A stretch of 64,000 nt of DNA from contig NZ_QAGM01000016.1 of NCBI RefSeq assembly GCF_003049725.1, positions 19,614-83,613 on the forward strand, read 5' to 3'. Below are positions 1-10,749 of the stretch, piece after piece. The position numbers and the translations under genes were made by a program. The notes beneath the pieces are model-generated. The model worked only from the letters and a program-made list of their open reading frames with translations. It did not search any database and was not told the DNA's origin. Every line of letters begins with the position of its first letter. Positions within the stretch are counted from its first letter, which is position 1. The DNA comes from Oceanimonas marisflavi. GTDB taxonomy: Bacteria > Pseudomonadota > Gammaproteobacteria > Enterobacterales > Aeromonadaceae.

Positions 1-2
1 GC

Positions 3-326
3 CAGCGCATGAGCCGTATCGTCAAGCACAACGGTACCATCTACCTGTGCGGTCAGGTGTGCAAGGACGCCACTCAGGACATCACCGGGCAAACCACCAC
101 CATGCTGGAGAAGGTGGATGAACTGCTGAAGGAAGCGGGATCCGACCGCGAACACATTCTGTCCGCCACCATCTACGTCAAGACCATGGCCGACTTCGCC
201 GCCATGAACGCGGTATGGGACGCCTGGGTGCCGGAAGGCCATGCCCCGGCCCGGGCCTGTGTGGAAGCCGCCATGGCCCGCCCCGAGCTGCTGGTGGAAA
301 TTTCCGTGGTGGCCGCCGAGGCCTGA
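3..326 (+). CDS. RidA/YjgF-family enamine deaminase, 5' end cut by the window
   Basis: RidA-type proteins hydrolyse reactive enamine/imine intermediates such as 2-aminoacrylate and usually act as cytosolic trimers. The visible part covers most of the family fold: the YLCGQV strand, the GQT..ML helix, NAVWDAWV, and the conserved Arg and Glu in ARACVEA and LLVEIS near the C terminus. The first ATG in the window is at 9, but the frame is open to the left edge and this ATG falls where homologues already have about a dozen residues (an RMSRIV-like strand), so the true start probably lies outside. It is followed by a hairpin terminator and faces the next gene convergently. The exact RidA subfamily cannot be decided. 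Confidence 0.85.
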   Translation, partial: QRMSRIVKHNGTIYLCGQVCKDATQDITGQTTTMLEKVDELLKEAGSDREHILSATIYVKTMADFAAMNAVWDAWVPEGHAPARACVEAAMARPELLVEISVVAAEA

Positions 327-348
327 GCCAGCCCCCTGTAGAGCAATC

Positions 349-380
349 AAAAGGCCAGCCCGTCACCGGGCTGGCCTTTT
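349..380. terminator. Bidirectional Rho-independent terminator
   Basis: A perfect 14-bp stem (349-362 with 367-380) and a TCAC loop, with an A-run on the left and a T-run on the right. It can end both the RidA transcript and the convergent GH3 transcript. Confidence 0.85.
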
Positions 381-397
381 ATTCGCCATAACAAAGC

Positions 398-3061
398 TCA
401 GCCTTTCCATTTGCCTCCCTTGCCGGGCTTGTCCTTGTCGTGCCAGTAATGGCTCCACTTATGCTGGTGATCTTCGCCTTCATCCGGCTCATGCCACTCC
501 TGGTACCACTTGCCCCGCCATATTTTCTTCATATGATGAAATGGCTTGCCCAGTTGGGGAAACGCCATGCCAATGCGTCCCGTCAGGGGCGTATCGGCCG
601 AAGAGCCGCCCACAAAGACCTGATAACGGCCACTGGCCTCTTTCCAGTCGCCATAGGCCCATTTGGTCAGATCATCGGGATAATCGGGCACAAAGTAGGA
701 GAAGGGATGGTTTGACGCCCCGGCGTCGATCTCCACGCTCACCCGCTGGCTTTCTCCCGGCTCAAGGAACACTTTCTCGAACCCTACCAGCCGCTTGGAC
801 GGCTGCTCAGCCTGCTTCGGCAATTTCAGGTAGACCTGGGAGGCCTCGGCACCGAACCGGTCACCTCTGTTGGTGACCGTATATTCCACCGTCAGCACCG
901 GCACCAGTTTTGCCAGCATCAGCAGGGGGGAGTGAGGCTTGTGATGACCATGGTGCTTGCCATGGCCGGGCCAGCCACGCGGCGTATATTCTCGCCGGAA
1001 GCGCTTGCTCAGGGTCAGATCGCTGTAGGCAAAACGGGTATAGGACAGACCGTGACCAAAGGGGAACACCGGGGTCACGCCATTGGCCTCGTACCAGCGG
1101 TAGCCCATTTCCAGGCCCTCGGTATAGTTGCTTACCAGCTGATCGCTGCCATCGCCAAACACGCCGTCCTGGGGAAAGCCCTTGCCGCCGGGCAGGCCGT
1201 TGTCTTCCCGCAACCCCGGATATTGCGCCTCGGTGGCGAAGGCGGCCTCACGGGCACTGGCGGGAAAAGTGACCGGCAACTTGCCCGAAGGATTGAGCGC
1301 ACCAAACAGCAGGTCGGCCATAATGTCGCCCTCTTCCTGGCCGGGGAACCAGGCGGCAAACAGCGCCGGCACCTGCTCCAGCCAGTCCATTACAATGCCC
1401 GAGGCACTGTACAGCACCACCACATTGTTGGGGTTGGCTGCCGATACCTGGCGCACCAGCTCGTCCTGCTGCACCTGATCGCCGGTACAGTCGGGCTCTT
1501 CCACCGGCGGGGGTGGCAGCACGGCTCTCGCAGCCACACCGGAATCGGAAGGCGCTTCCGGATCTCCTCCGCTGTCACTGCCACCACCGCCATTGCCATC
1601 AACACACAGGGTGGGCAGGATCAGGCTTTTCAGATCCCGGGTCTCCCGCGGGTTGGTACCCACCATCAGCACCACAATGTCGGATTGCTGCGCCAGTGCC
1701 ACGGCGGACTCAATATCCACTCCGTTGTGGTAGGTCACGCCGGAAACGTATTTTTCCAGTCCCGTTTGCGGCGAAATAGTAAAGAAGGGCACGACCGTGG
1801 TCAGCCCCTGACGACTCAGGTTACGGGGTGGCATGGTGGCCCGGCCGGCAAACCAGGGGTGACCGATAAGGGCAATGCTGGGATTGCTGGCTTTGTCCAG
1901 CGGCAGAAAGTCCCCTTCGTTTTTCAGCAGGGTAATGCCGCCCTCCGCCAGCGCCCTGGCCTTGGCGGCGTTAGTGCTCAGATCAGGCTCCAGAAACTTA
2001 TCAAAGGGGTTATCAAACTGGCCGAACTCCGACATTTTCACGTAGCGGGGCCGCAGCGCCGCGTCGATGTCGGCCTCGGTGATTTCGCCGGCATCCAGAG
2101 CCGCCTGTATGTTGGCTTCGGAATAGAACAGGGGATCCGAGTCCAGCTCATAGCCCACCCCGGCCTTCAGCGCCTTGACCGTGCTGTGCATGGCACGGCG
2201 ATCGCTTTCCACCCAGCCGTCAAAGCCCCAGCGCTCGCGCAGGGTTTTGACCAGCACATCGTGGCTGTCGCAGATATAGTCGCTGTCGTTCAGATAGGGA
2301 AAGGCGCACATAATGGACGCCGGTCTGGCATCGCGCACCGCCATTTCAAAGGGCAGCAAATACAGCTCGTGCAGCGCCCGCCCGGGAATGCGCACCCCGG
2401 CGGTCCAGCGCTCAAAGTCATATTCATGCTCATTACCCAAAAAGTGCTTGGGCTGGGCCTGCACGCCCCGAGACTGAATCCCCATGATCTGGGCCGAGCC
2501 AATCACCCCCGCCAGAAAGGGATCTTCCCCCGGGTATTCCTGGCCGCGGCCGGCATAGGGCGAGCGGATCAGGTTCAGCCCCGGCCCCAGCAGCACCTGG
2601 CTGGCAAAGGTATAGGCCTCGTCGCCCACTACTTCCCCCCAGCCGTAGACCAGCTCGGGATCGAAACTGGCCGCCGCCAGGGTCATGGACGGGCCGGCGG
2701 TTCTAACCGGCTCGGGCACACAGGAACCACCGCGAATGCCGTTACCCCCGTTAATCTCCCGGAAGTTGGGAATCCCCAGTTCAGAAATGCCGGTAATATG
2801 CCGGCCCAGAGGGGTAAAGCCGCAGGTGGCAAACTGGTTGCCCTGGCCCAGATAATCGCCTTGCGGCCCGGCGTTTTCATCGGGGCGGTTGGAGATTTGC
2901 TGAATTTTCTGCTCGAGAGTCATCGCATCCAGCAGGGCATCGGCAAGCGTTTCGTGAGGATTGGAACCGGGATCGGCAGCCAGACCGAAAGAAAGCAGGA
3001 CGGTTGCCAGCACAGACACCCCCGACCTTGCTCCCCCCGTTATATTTGAAGGAATAATCAT
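398..3061 (-). CDS. Exported glycoside hydrolase family 3 (beta-glucosidase-like)
   Basis: This is a GH3 enzyme, expected to release terminal beta-linked sugars in the periplasm or outside the cell. An N-terminal hydrophobic segment (SVLATVLLSFGLA) looks like a signal peptide. The GH3 TIM-barrel follows, with the KHF motif near residue 210 and the nucleophile region GFDGWVESD. The candidate nucleophile Asp is residue 292 when counted from the ATG at 3076. Next come the alpha/beta sandwich, broken by a Gly/Ser/Asp-rich insert around residues 490-510, and a fibronectin III-like C-terminal domain (VGFEKVFLEPGES). Two additions are odd: a His-rich patch (about 699-712) and a His/Lys-rich tail (about 860-892). 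ATGs occur at 3076, 3067 and 3061; 3061 is preferred because GGGAG lies 8 bases upstream. The motif reads SDR rather than the common SDW. The substrate cannot be predicted. Confidence 0.85.
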   Translation of the reverse strand: MIIPSNITGGARSGVSVLATVLLSFGLAADPGSNPHETLADALLDAMTLEQKIQQISNRPDENAGPQGDYLGQGNQFATCGFTPLGRHITGISELGIPNFREINGGNGIRGGSCVPEPVRTAGPSMTLAAASFDPELVYGWGEVVGDEAYTFASQVLLGPGLNLIRSPYAGRGQEYPGEDPFLAGVIGSAQIMGIQSRGVQAQPKHFLGNEHEYDFERWTAGVRIPGRALHELYLLPFEMAVRDARPASIMCAFPYLNDSDYICDSHDVLVKTLRERWGFDGWVESDRRAMHSTVKALKAGVGYELDSDPLFYSEANIQAALDAGEITEADIDAALRPRYVKMSEFGQFDNPFDKFLEPDLSTNAAKARALAEGGITLLKNEGDFLPLDKASNPSIALIGHPWFAGRATMPPRNLSRQGLTTVVPFFTISPQTGLEKYVSGVTYHNGVDIESAVALAQQSDIVVLMVGTNPRETRDLKSLILPTLCVDGNGGGGSDSGGDPEAPSDSGVAARAVLPPPPVEEPDCTGDQVQQDELVRQVSAANPNNVVVLYSASGIVMDWLEQVPALFAAWFPGQEEGDIMADLLFGALNPSGKLPVTFPASAREAAFATEAQYPGLREDNGLPGGKGFPQDGVFGDGSDQLVSNYTEGLEMGYRWYEANGVTPVFPFGHGLSYTRFAYSDLTLSKRFRREYTPRGWPGHGKHHGHHKPHSPLLMLAKLVPVLTVEYTVTNRGDRFGAEASQVYLKLPKQAEQPSKRLVGFEKVFLEPGESQRVSVEIDAGASNHPFSYFVPDYPDDLTKWAYGDWKEASGRYQVFVGGSSADTPLTGRIGMAFPQLGKPFHHMKKIWRGKWYQEWHEPDEGEDHQHKWSHYWHDKDKPGKGGKWKG

Positions 3062-3346
3062 CGCCATGTCTCCCATATACAGCTTGGGATAACGCGGACA
3101 ATTCCCTGTCAGGGTTCAAACTCGTGGGTACTCCGGCAGCGAGTGCGCAAAGGCAGAATAATCGAAATAATATCGCTTCATGGAAAGGCGCCAAACGCCC
3201 CATGGCGCGGAGTAACGCCGGCAAAGGGTAATGTGCAACCCGCTAACTAGCGCAGCAAAGTTACCCAGAAAGCATAGCCGAAAAAGGAAGGAGTGTTTAA
3301 AAAAACAACACCCTCCTGGGGACGTTCCAGGACTACGGTAAAAAAT
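3062..3346. other. Intergenic stretch upstream of the GH3 gene
   Basis: About 285 bases between the GH3 start and the gdhA terminator. It must hold the leftward GH3 promoter, but no strong -35/-10 pair stood out. The short open frames here have no recognisable product. Confidence 0.4.
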
Positions 3347-3372
3347 AAAAGCCCGGAACGACCGGGCCTTTA
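3347..3372 (-). terminator. Terminator of gdhA
   Basis: On the minus strand a GCCCGG/CCGGGC stem with a 5-base loop is followed by TTTTATTTTTT. It sits 26 bases after the gdhA stop. Confidence 0.85.
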
Positions 3373-3397
3373 GACGTTATCCGAAGAAGACTGGCGG

Positions 3398-4780
<1,383 letters not shown>

Positions 4781-4899
4781 TTATTAGGGATGCACCTTTA
4801 CGAGACCCCGCACTATTGAAATATGTCGCTCCTCTCGGGTCAATGACTAATTTTCAGATATATATACCAAAAAGAAGAATATTTATGCTTTCTTAGAAC

Positions 4900-4915
4900 T
4901 TTGAGATCGATCACA
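4900..4915 (+). promoter_or_regulatory. Possible CRP site upstream of gspE
   Basis: TTTGA-N6-TCACA resembles the CRP consensus TGTGA-N6-TCACA: the right half is perfect and the left half has one change. A weak -10-like TATGCT lies at 4945-4950. The site sits in the gdhA-gspE divergent region, so it could act on either gene. This is a pattern match only. Confidence 0.35.
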
Positions 4916-4977
4916 GCCTTCTCTCGACCATTAAACAAGCAGTCTATGCTTGATCAGAGCGAAGGGAGGCAAACGAT

Positions 4978-6690
4978 ATGGATATCAGCGAATCCTGGTC
5001 AGCACGGGATCAGGCCCTCGGTCAGCAACTGATCGAGCAGGGTCACCTTACCGACAAAGAGCTGAGCCGGCTGGCACGTATGCAGCAGGGCCAGCAGGAA
5101 GCCGTGCCCCTCACCCGCTTGCTGCTCAACCTGGGCATGATGTCGGAGCGGGAGCTGGCCCGCACCCTGGCCGAACAACACCGGCTGCCGCTGACCGAAA
5201 ACGACCGCTATCCCATGGCCCCGCCGCTCGAGCAGCCCCTGCCCTACCGCTTTCTCAAGGAACATCACTTGGTACCCCTGCACCGGGAAGAAAACACTCT
5301 GGTGCTGGCCATGGTGGATCCGGGTGATGACTTCGCCCTGCAGGCCATGGCCATGCTCTGCGGCCAGCCGGTAAAGGCCCAGGTGGGGGTCAGCTCCGAG
5401 ATAGACGCCGCCATTGAGCGGCTTTACGGCGAAGGCCAGAGCAAAATGGGCGACATACTGTCGGCGGTACAGGAAGAGGAAGAAACCGAAGAGCGCATCG
5501 CCCAGCTGAAAGACATGGCCAGCGAGGCCCCGGTGATCCGGCTGGTCAACCTGCTGATCCAGAAGGCGGTGGAGCTGAGAGCGTCGGATATTCATGTTGA
5601 GCCCTTTGAAAACCGGCTCACCATTCGCTACCGCATCGATGGCGTCCTGCAACAGGGCGAGGCACCGCCGGTAAACATGACCCCCGCCATTATCTCGCGT
5701 ATCAAGATACTGGCCCGGCTCAACATAGCCGAGCGCCGCCTGCCCCAGGACGGCCGTATCGAGCTGAAGGTGCAGGGCCAGGATCTGGACATTCGCGTGT
5801 CCACCGTGCCCACCATGCACGGCGAAAGCCTGGTGATGCGCCTGCTCAACCGGGAAAGCGTGGTGCTCGACTTCGATGCCCTGGGCTTTGCCGGCGACAC
5901 CCGTCAGCGGCTGCAGCAGGTGCTGAATATTCCTCACGGCGTGCTGCTGGTCACCGGCCCCACCGGCAGCGGCAAGACCACCACCCTCTATACCGCCCTC
6001 AACCGGCTCAACACCACGGAGCGCAAGCTGATCACGGTGGAAGACCCGGTGGAATACCAGATGGAGGGCATTAACCAGATCCACGTCAAGCCCGCCATCG
6101 GCCTGACCTTTGCCAGCGCCCTGCGCGCCATCGTGCGCCAGGACCCGGATGTGATCATGGTGGGGGAAATGCGCGATCTGGAAACCGCCCGCATCTGCGT
6201 GCAGTCGGCGCTCACCGGGCACCTGGTGCTCTCCACCCTCCATACCAACGACGCCGCCAGCAGCGTGACCCGGCTGCTGGAAATGGGGGTGGAGGACTAC
6301 CTGCTCACCTCCACCCTCAACGGCGTGGTCGGCCAGCGCCTGATCCGGGTGCTTTGCCCGCACTGCAAGGAAGGCTATACGCCGTTGCCGGAGCTGGTGC
6401 GTGAGCTTAAACTGGAGCCACTGGTGCCCGGCGAGCCGCTGCGGCTCTGCCGCCCCGTGGGATGCCCCCACTGCGCCCACACCGGCTATTACGGCCGGCT
6501 GGCCATTCAGGAGCTGCTGGTGATGAACGACGACATTCGCAAACTGGTGCTGAGCCATGCCGATGCCGGCCAGATCCAGCGCGCCGCCGTGGCCGGCGGC
6601 ATGCGCACCATGTATGGCGACGGTCTGCTCAAGGCCCGGCAGGGGATCACCAATGTGGAAGAGGTGATCCGCGTCACCCAGGAGGCCTGA
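4978..6690 (+). CDS. gspE: Type II secretion ATPase GspE
   Basis: Cytoplasmic hexameric ATPase that powers pseudopilus assembly in the type II secretion system. The N terminus carries an MshEN/T2SSE_N-type region (LGQQLIEQGHLTDKEL, repeated helices to about residue 165), followed by the RecA-like core with Walker A GPTGSGKTT (about 327-335), the Walker B/Asp box region IMVGEMRD (about 393-400), a His-box region LSTLHTNDAASS, and a zinc-binding tetracysteine (C460xxC, C496xxC). At 570 residues it is about 70 longer than canonical ExeE because of the N-terminal region. The ATG at 4978 has GGAGG upstream. First gene of an eleven-gene operon in which all junctions are one to a few bases apart or overlap. 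Confidence 0.95.
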   Translation: MDISESWSARDQALGQQLIEQGHLTDKELSRLARMQQGQQEAVPLTRLLLNLGMMSERELARTLAEQHRLPLTENDRYPMAPPLEQPLPYRFLKEHHLVPLHREENTLVLAMVDPGDDFALQAMAMLCGQPVKAQVGVSSEIDAAIERLYGEGQSKMGDILSAVQEEEETEERIAQLKDMASEAPVIRLVNLLIQKAVELRASDIHVEPFENRLTIRYRIDGVLQQGEAPPVNMTPAIISRIKILARLNIAERRLPQDGRIELKVQGQDLDIRVSTVPTMHGESLVMRLLNRESVVLDFDALGFAGDTRQRLQQVLNIPHGVLLVTGPTGSGKTTTLYTALNRLNTTERKLITVEDPVEYQMEGINQIHVKPAIGLTFASALRAIVRQDPDVIMVGEMRDLETARICVQSALTGHLVLSTLHTNDAASSVTRLLEMGVEDYLLTSTLNGVVGQRLIRVLCPHCKEGYTPLPELVRELKLEPLVPGEPLRLCRPVGCPHCAHTGYYGRLAIQELLVMNDDIRKLVLSHADAGQIQRAAVAGGMRTMYGDGLLKARQGITNVEEVIRVTQEA

Positions 6691-6691
6691 G

Positions 6692-7912
6692 ATGGCGCTG
6701 TTTCACTTTCGGGCGGTCAGCCACAGCGGCGAAGAGCAGGAAGGCCGGCTGGAAGGGGCCGATCAGCAGGCCATTGTGCTGCAGCTGCAGCAGCGGGGGC
6801 TGATCCCCCTCAGTGTGGAACCCGCCGGCGAACGCAGCACCGGCGTGCTCAACATGAACATCAGCCTGGGCCGCACAGGCACGGGTGAACGGCATATTCA
6901 GACCCTGACCCAGGATCTGGCGGCCCTGCTCAAGGCCGGCATCCCCCTGGAACGGGCCCTGGGCATCATGATCCAGGTGCGCGACCGCGAAGCCGATACT
7001 CACCTGCTGAGCCGCATTCGTGAGGGCATACAGCGCGGTCAGCCGCTGTCGGCGGTACTGGCGGAGCAAAATGCGGGCTTTTCGCCCTTTTATCTCAACA
7101 TGATCCGCGCCGCCGAGATCTCGGGCAACCTGGATCAGGGGCTGACGGATCTGGCCCAATATCTGGAGCGCAGCCGGTTGCTAAGGGAAAAAGCCCTGTC
7201 TGCCCTGATCTACCCGCTTATTCTGCTGCTGGTATCGGCGGCCTCACTGCTAATCATTCTCACCTACGTTATTCCCCAGTTTCAGCAACTGTTTGCCGAC
7301 ATGGGCCAGACCATGCCCCTGCCCACCCGCATCGTGATCGGCACCGCCGAGTTCATCAAGAGCACCGGGCTCTGGCTGCTGCTGGGGCTGTTACTGGTGC
7401 TGATCTATGCCCGCCGCCGGCTGCGTGAGCCTGGTGTGCGCCTGGCCTGGCACCGGCTGCTGCTGCGTCTGCCCCTGGCCGGACCGCTTATTCAGCGGCT
7501 GGAAGTGGCCCGCTTTACCCGCAGTCTGGGCACCCTGATGAAAGGCGGTGTGCCTCTGCTGGGCGCCCTCGATATTGCCCGCCAGACCCTGGGCAACCAG
7601 CTGCTGATGGACATTCTGGCCGAGGCCGGCCGCGACCTGAAGGAAGGCAAACGGCTGGCGGAGCCGCTGCAGGCGTCGGGCCGGTTTCCGCCCCTGGCGA
7701 TACAGATGATCCGGGTCGGCGAAGAAACCGGCCAGCTGGAAGACATGCTGCTCAAGGTGGCCGACAGCTACGACCGGGAAGTGGAAAACGCCATTCAGCG
7801 CCTGCTGACCATACTGGAGCCGGTGCTGATCCTGGGCCTGGGGGTGCTGATCGCCGGCATCATCATTTCCATGCTGGTGGCCATTCTCAGTATCAATGAA
7901 CTGCCCATCTAG
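6692..7912 (+). CDS. gspF: Type II secretion inner-membrane platform protein GspF
   Basis: Polytopic inner-membrane protein of the T2SS assembly platform, expected to bind GspE and GspL. Two T2SF domains are visible, each starting with a LTQDLAALLKAGIPLERAL-like or FTRSLGTLMKGGVPLL-like segment. Three hydrophobic segments lie at about 168-193, 224-240 and 371-400. The 406 residues match the family length. The ATG is one base after the gspE stop, with AGGAGG inside the gspE end. Confidence 0.95.
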   Translation: MALFHFRAVSHSGEEQEGRLEGADQQAIVLQLQQRGLIPLSVEPAGERSTGVLNMNISLGRTGTGERHIQTLTQDLAALLKAGIPLERALGIMIQVRDREADTHLLSRIREGIQRGQPLSAVLAEQNAGFSPFYLNMIRAAEISGNLDQGLTDLAQYLERSRLLREKALSALIYPLILLLVSAASLLIILTYVIPQFQQLFADMGQTMPLPTRIVIGTAEFIKSTGLWLLLGLLLVLIYARRRLREPGVRLAWHRLLLRLPLAGPLIQRLEVARFTRSLGTLMKGGVPLLGALDIARQTLGNQLLMDILAEAGRDLKEGKRLAEPLQASGRFPPLAIQMIRVGEETGQLEDMLLKVADSYDREVENAIQRLLTILEPVLILGLGVLIAGIIISMLVAILSINELPI

Positions 7913-7921
7913 GGAGGTAAT

Positions 7922-8350
7922 GTGCGTTATCAACATAAACCATACGGAACCGGTTTTACCCTGCTCGAGCTGCTGGTGGTGCTGGTGATCCTGGGGCTGC
8001 TGGCCAGCCTGGCCGGGCCTCAGGTACTGCGCCAGCTGGGCGGCTCCAAAACCAAAACGGCGGCGCTGCAGATCAAGGAGCTGAGCACAGCGCTGGATCT
8101 GTACCGCCTGGAAGTGGGCCGCCATCCAAACACGGGCGAAGGACTGGAAGCCCTGATCAGCGCCCCACCCGGCGCCAGGGGCTGGAACGGCCCCTATCTG
8201 AACAAGAAATCGGTGCCACAGGATCCCTGGGGCAACGACTACCACTACCGCTCTCCAGGACAGCACGGTGAGTTCGATCTGTTCAGTCTGGGCGCCGACA
8301 ACCAGCAGGGAGGCTCGGGTGAGGCACAGGATGTGGTCAGCTGGGAATAA
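7922..8350 (+). CDS. gspG: Major pseudopilin GspG
   Basis: Major subunit of the T2SS pseudopilus. It has a type IV prepilin leader with predicted cleavage after Gly11 (G|FTLLELLVVLVILGLLASL), Glu at mature position 5, and the usual C-terminal GspG fold (GARGWNGPYLNKK, DPWGNDYHYRSPGQHG, the site that binds calcium in homologues). 142 residues. The start is GTG at 7922, with GGGAGGT just upstream. Maturation needs a prepilin peptidase that is not encoded in this window. Confidence 0.96.
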   Translation: MRYQHKPYGTGFTLLELLVVLVILGLLASLAGPQVLRQLGGSKTKTAALQIKELSTALDLYRLEVGRHPNTGEGLEALISAPPGARGWNGPYLNKKSVPQDPWGNDYHYRSPGQHGEFDLFSLGADNQQGGSGEAQDVVSWE

Positions 8351-8783
8351 TACCCGCGGCTTTACCCTGCTCGAGCTGCTGGTGGTGCTGACCATTACCA
8401 TCCTGGCGCTGGCCGTGGCCCTGCCCCGCTTCGCCGCCCTGCTGCCCGGTGCCGAGCTGAAAAGCTACAGCCGGCAAACCGCCGCCCTGCTGCGGCTGGC
8501 CCGCAGCCAGGCCATTGCCACCGGCGACCTCGTGATCCTGACGCTGGACCCGGAGCAAGGGCACACACGGCTGTCGGGGCAGCCCCGGGTGCACCCCTGG
8601 CCGAAGGGAGTGGCGCTGAGCCTGTCCGGCACCGGCACACCGCTGGCCCCCGAGGCCCCCGCCGGACTGACCTTTTATCCGGACGGCACCAGCAGTGGCG
8701 GCACGCTGCAGGTGACGGGTGAAAACCGGCGCTACCGCATTCAGATCGACTGGCTTACCGGAAGGGTGTACTTCGATGACTAG
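8319..8783 (+). CDS. gspH: Minor pseudopilin GspH
   Basis: Minor pseudopilin of the T2SS, thought to sit near the pseudopilus tip. The prepilin motif G|FTLLELLVVLTITILAL is clear. Two starts are possible: GTG at 8319, with GGGAGG five bases upstream and giving a basic 14-residue leader, or ATG at 8331. I prefer 8319. The reading frame overlaps the end of gspG in another frame, so translation is probably coupled. Confidence 0.88.
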   Translation: MRHRMWSAGNNTRGFTLLELLVVLTITILALAVALPRFAALLPGAELKSYSRQTAALLRLARSQAIATGDLVILTLDPEQGHTRLSGQPRVHPWPKGVALSLSGTGTPLAPEAPAGLTFYPDGTSSGGTLQVTGENRRYRIQIDWLTGRVYFDD

Positions 8784-9177
8784 CGCCAGCCCCCGCCATG
8801 CCCAGAAAGGCTTTACCCTGCTGGAAGTGCTGGTGGCCTTTGCGGTGCTCACCATCACCCTGGGGGTGCTGCTCAATATTTTCTCTTTGGCGATACGCAC
8901 CACTCAGATCGCCCAGGAACAGCAAAAGGCGGTGCTGCTGGCGGAGTCGAAGCTGGCGGAGCTGGACGCCGGCGTCACCCTGCGTCCCGGAGTGGAGCGG
9001 GGCGACTTTGACGAGCGCTTTGAGTGGGAAACCCGGGTGGAGGAATTCGACAGCCGGGCGCTGCTGGACAACCAGTCTCAGCTTACCCCCTACCGGCTGT
9101 CGGTAGTGGTGAGCTGGAACGACAACCGCCGCTATGAACTTGCCACCCTGCGGCTGGTACGCACGGAGGCCCAATGA
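8776..9177 (+). CDS. gspI: Minor pseudopilin GspI
   Basis: Minor pseudopilin; in characterised systems GspI nucleates the tip complex with GspJ and GspK. The motif is KG|FTLLEVLVAFAVLTITLGV with cleavage after Gly12, followed by the family's QQKAVLLAESKLAELDAG helix. The start ATG at 8776 overlaps the gspH stop and is preceded by GGAAGGG. Confidence 0.92.
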   Translation: MTSASPRHAQKGFTLLEVLVAFAVLTITLGVLLNIFSLAIRTTQIAQEQQKAVLLAESKLAELDAGVTLRPGVERGDFDERFEWETRVEEFDSRALLDNQSQLTPYRLSVVVSWNDNRRYELATLRLVRTEAQ

Positions 9178-9848
9178 CACGCCCACGCGGCTTTACCCTG
9201 CTGGAGCTGATGGTGGCCCTGAGCCTGCTGACCCTGCTGGCAGGGCTGATGTTCGGCGGCTTCCGGCTGGCCAGTCGCGCCTGGCAGAGGGTGGACCAGC
9301 ATAACAATGTGCTGAGCGAAACGGTACAGGCCCAGCGTGTGCTGCGTACCTTGCTGGCGCTCAGCGAAGCCCGCTCGGTGCCGGAAACCCGGAACACCGC
9401 GCTGCTGTCGTTTCAGGGCAACGAACGCTCGCTGATTTTTCTCTCGGCCCTACCCCGGCGCAACAGCCGCGTCCGCCAGCCGGCCTGGTTCTACCTGGCA
9501 CTGGACGACAGTGATCCCGAACAACCGCTGCTGCTACTGAAAACTCAGGCCCTGGCCGGACTGGACGAGCCCACGCCGGAACAACCGGAGATCAGCTTTG
9601 ACTGGTACCAGCTGGTGGACGACTTTCAGCGCCCGGAAGGCATTGTCCCGTTGCTGGCGCTGCCGGCACAGAGCTTCAGCCTGTCCTATCTCCCCCGGGA
9701 AGAAGACGGCCTGCAGCCCGACTGGCAAGCCGACTGGCAGCAGCAGGACGCCCTGCCGGCACTGGTGCGGCTGCAACTGAACGAAGACTGGCCGGCGCTG
9801 GTGGTGTCTCCCGGAGAACAGCCTTATGTCATCAAGCAACTCGATTAG
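9174..9848 (+). CDS. gspJ: Minor pseudopilin GspJ
   Basis: Minor pseudopilin partner of GspI and GspK. It has a short leader MTRPRG|FTLLELMVALSLL with Glu at mature position 5 and a 224-residue body typical of GspJ. The start overlaps the gspI stop as ATGA. Confidence 0.93.
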   Translation: MTRPRGFTLLELMVALSLLTLLAGLMFGGFRLASRAWQRVDQHNNVLSETVQAQRVLRTLLALSEARSVPETRNTALLSFQGNERSLIFLSALPRRNSRVRQPAWFYLALDDSDPEQPLLLLKTQALAGLDEPTPEQPEISFDWYQLVDDFQRPEGIVPLLALPAQSFSLSYLPREEDGLQPDWQADWQQQDALPALVRLQLNEDWPALVVSPGEQPYVIKQLD

Positions 9849-10737
9849 GCAAAGGGGCATTGCCCTGGTCAGCGTGCTGTGGCTGTTGCTGCTGCTGACG
9901 GTGCTGGCCTCCGGGCTGTCGGTGAACAGCCGAAACCAGGCCCGGCAAAGCGGCAACATTGCCAGTGCCACCCGGCTGCAACAGGGTGCCGATGCCGGCC
10001 TGCAGCTGGCGCTGCTGGCCCTGGCACAAGCCGCCGATCAGCAACCCTGGCTGGCCGACGGCAGCCCCTATGTAGTGCCGTTCGACGATATGGAGGTGTA
10101 CGTGGCCCTGTTCAACGACAGCGGCCGCATCGATCTCAACAGCGCCGGCCCCGAGCTGCTCGACGGCCTGCTGGCCACGGTGGAGCCCGACGACGACCTG
10201 CGCGCCCGGCTGACGGATGCCATTATGGACTGGCGCGACGGCGACGACCTGCGCCGGCTGAACGGCGCTGAGCTCGACGATTACCTGGCCGCCGGCCTCG
10301 ACTATGGCCCCGCCAATGCTCCCTTCCAGACGGTGGAAGAGCTGCAGCAAGTGCTGGAAATGACCCCGGATCTGTACCGCAAAATCCGCCACAGCCTGAC
10401 CCTGAGCAACCCGCGTCCGGGCATCAATCCACAGTTCGCCCCCCGCCAGGTGCTGCTGGCCCTGCCCGGGGTAAGCGAAGCCACGGTAGATCAGTTTATT
10501 GAAGACAGGCGCGCCCGGCACATGGCGGGGCAGCCACCGCCAGCCACCGAGCTGTTTCCTCAGTCACTGCTCTCCAACGGCCCTCCCGGGGTCAACTACA
10601 CTATTCATACCGAAGCCCGAATGAATACGGTGTATCGCTACCGGCTGACCGCCAGTCTGCTCAAGCGTCGTAGCCAGTTTCTGATACTGAAGGCGGAGCA
10701 GGAATTCGTTCCGCTGTTTACCGATACCGCCCCATGA
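9826..10737 (+). CDS. gspK: Minor pseudopilin GspK
   Basis: Largest minor pseudopilin, expected at the pseudopilus tip. The leader ends RQRG|IALVSVLWLLLLLTVLASG. Mature position 5 is Ser rather than Glu, which is normal for GspK and fits a cap position. The FNDSGRIDLNSAGPELL region and a later helix-hairpin region (PRQVLLALPGVSEATVD) are family features. The ATG at 9826 overlaps the gspJ end by 23 bases. Confidence 0.93.
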   Translation: MSSSNSIRQRGIALVSVLWLLLLLTVLASGLSVNSRNQARQSGNIASATRLQQGADAGLQLALLALAQAADQQPWLADGSPYVVPFDDMEVYVALFNDSGRIDLNSAGPELLDGLLATVEPDDDLRARLTDAIMDWRDGDDLRRLNGAELDDYLAAGLDYGPANAPFQTVEELQQVLEMTPDLYRKIRHSLTLSNPRPGINPQFAPRQVLLALPGVSEATVDQFIEDRRARHMAGQPPPATELFPQSLLSNGPPGVNYTIHTEARMNTVYRYRLTASLLKRRSQFLILKAEQEFVPLFTDTAP

Positions 10738-10749
10738 CGGAGATGCCCT

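Noticed and set aside
932..3049. 705-codon open frame on the plus strand opposite the GH3 gene
   Set aside because: Shadow frame of a GC-rich gene; its translation shows no domain and the opposite strand has clear GH3 motifs.
4999..6558. 519-codon minus-strand frame opposite gspE
   Set aside because: His/Gln/Gly-rich translation typical of a shadow; gspE motifs are complete.
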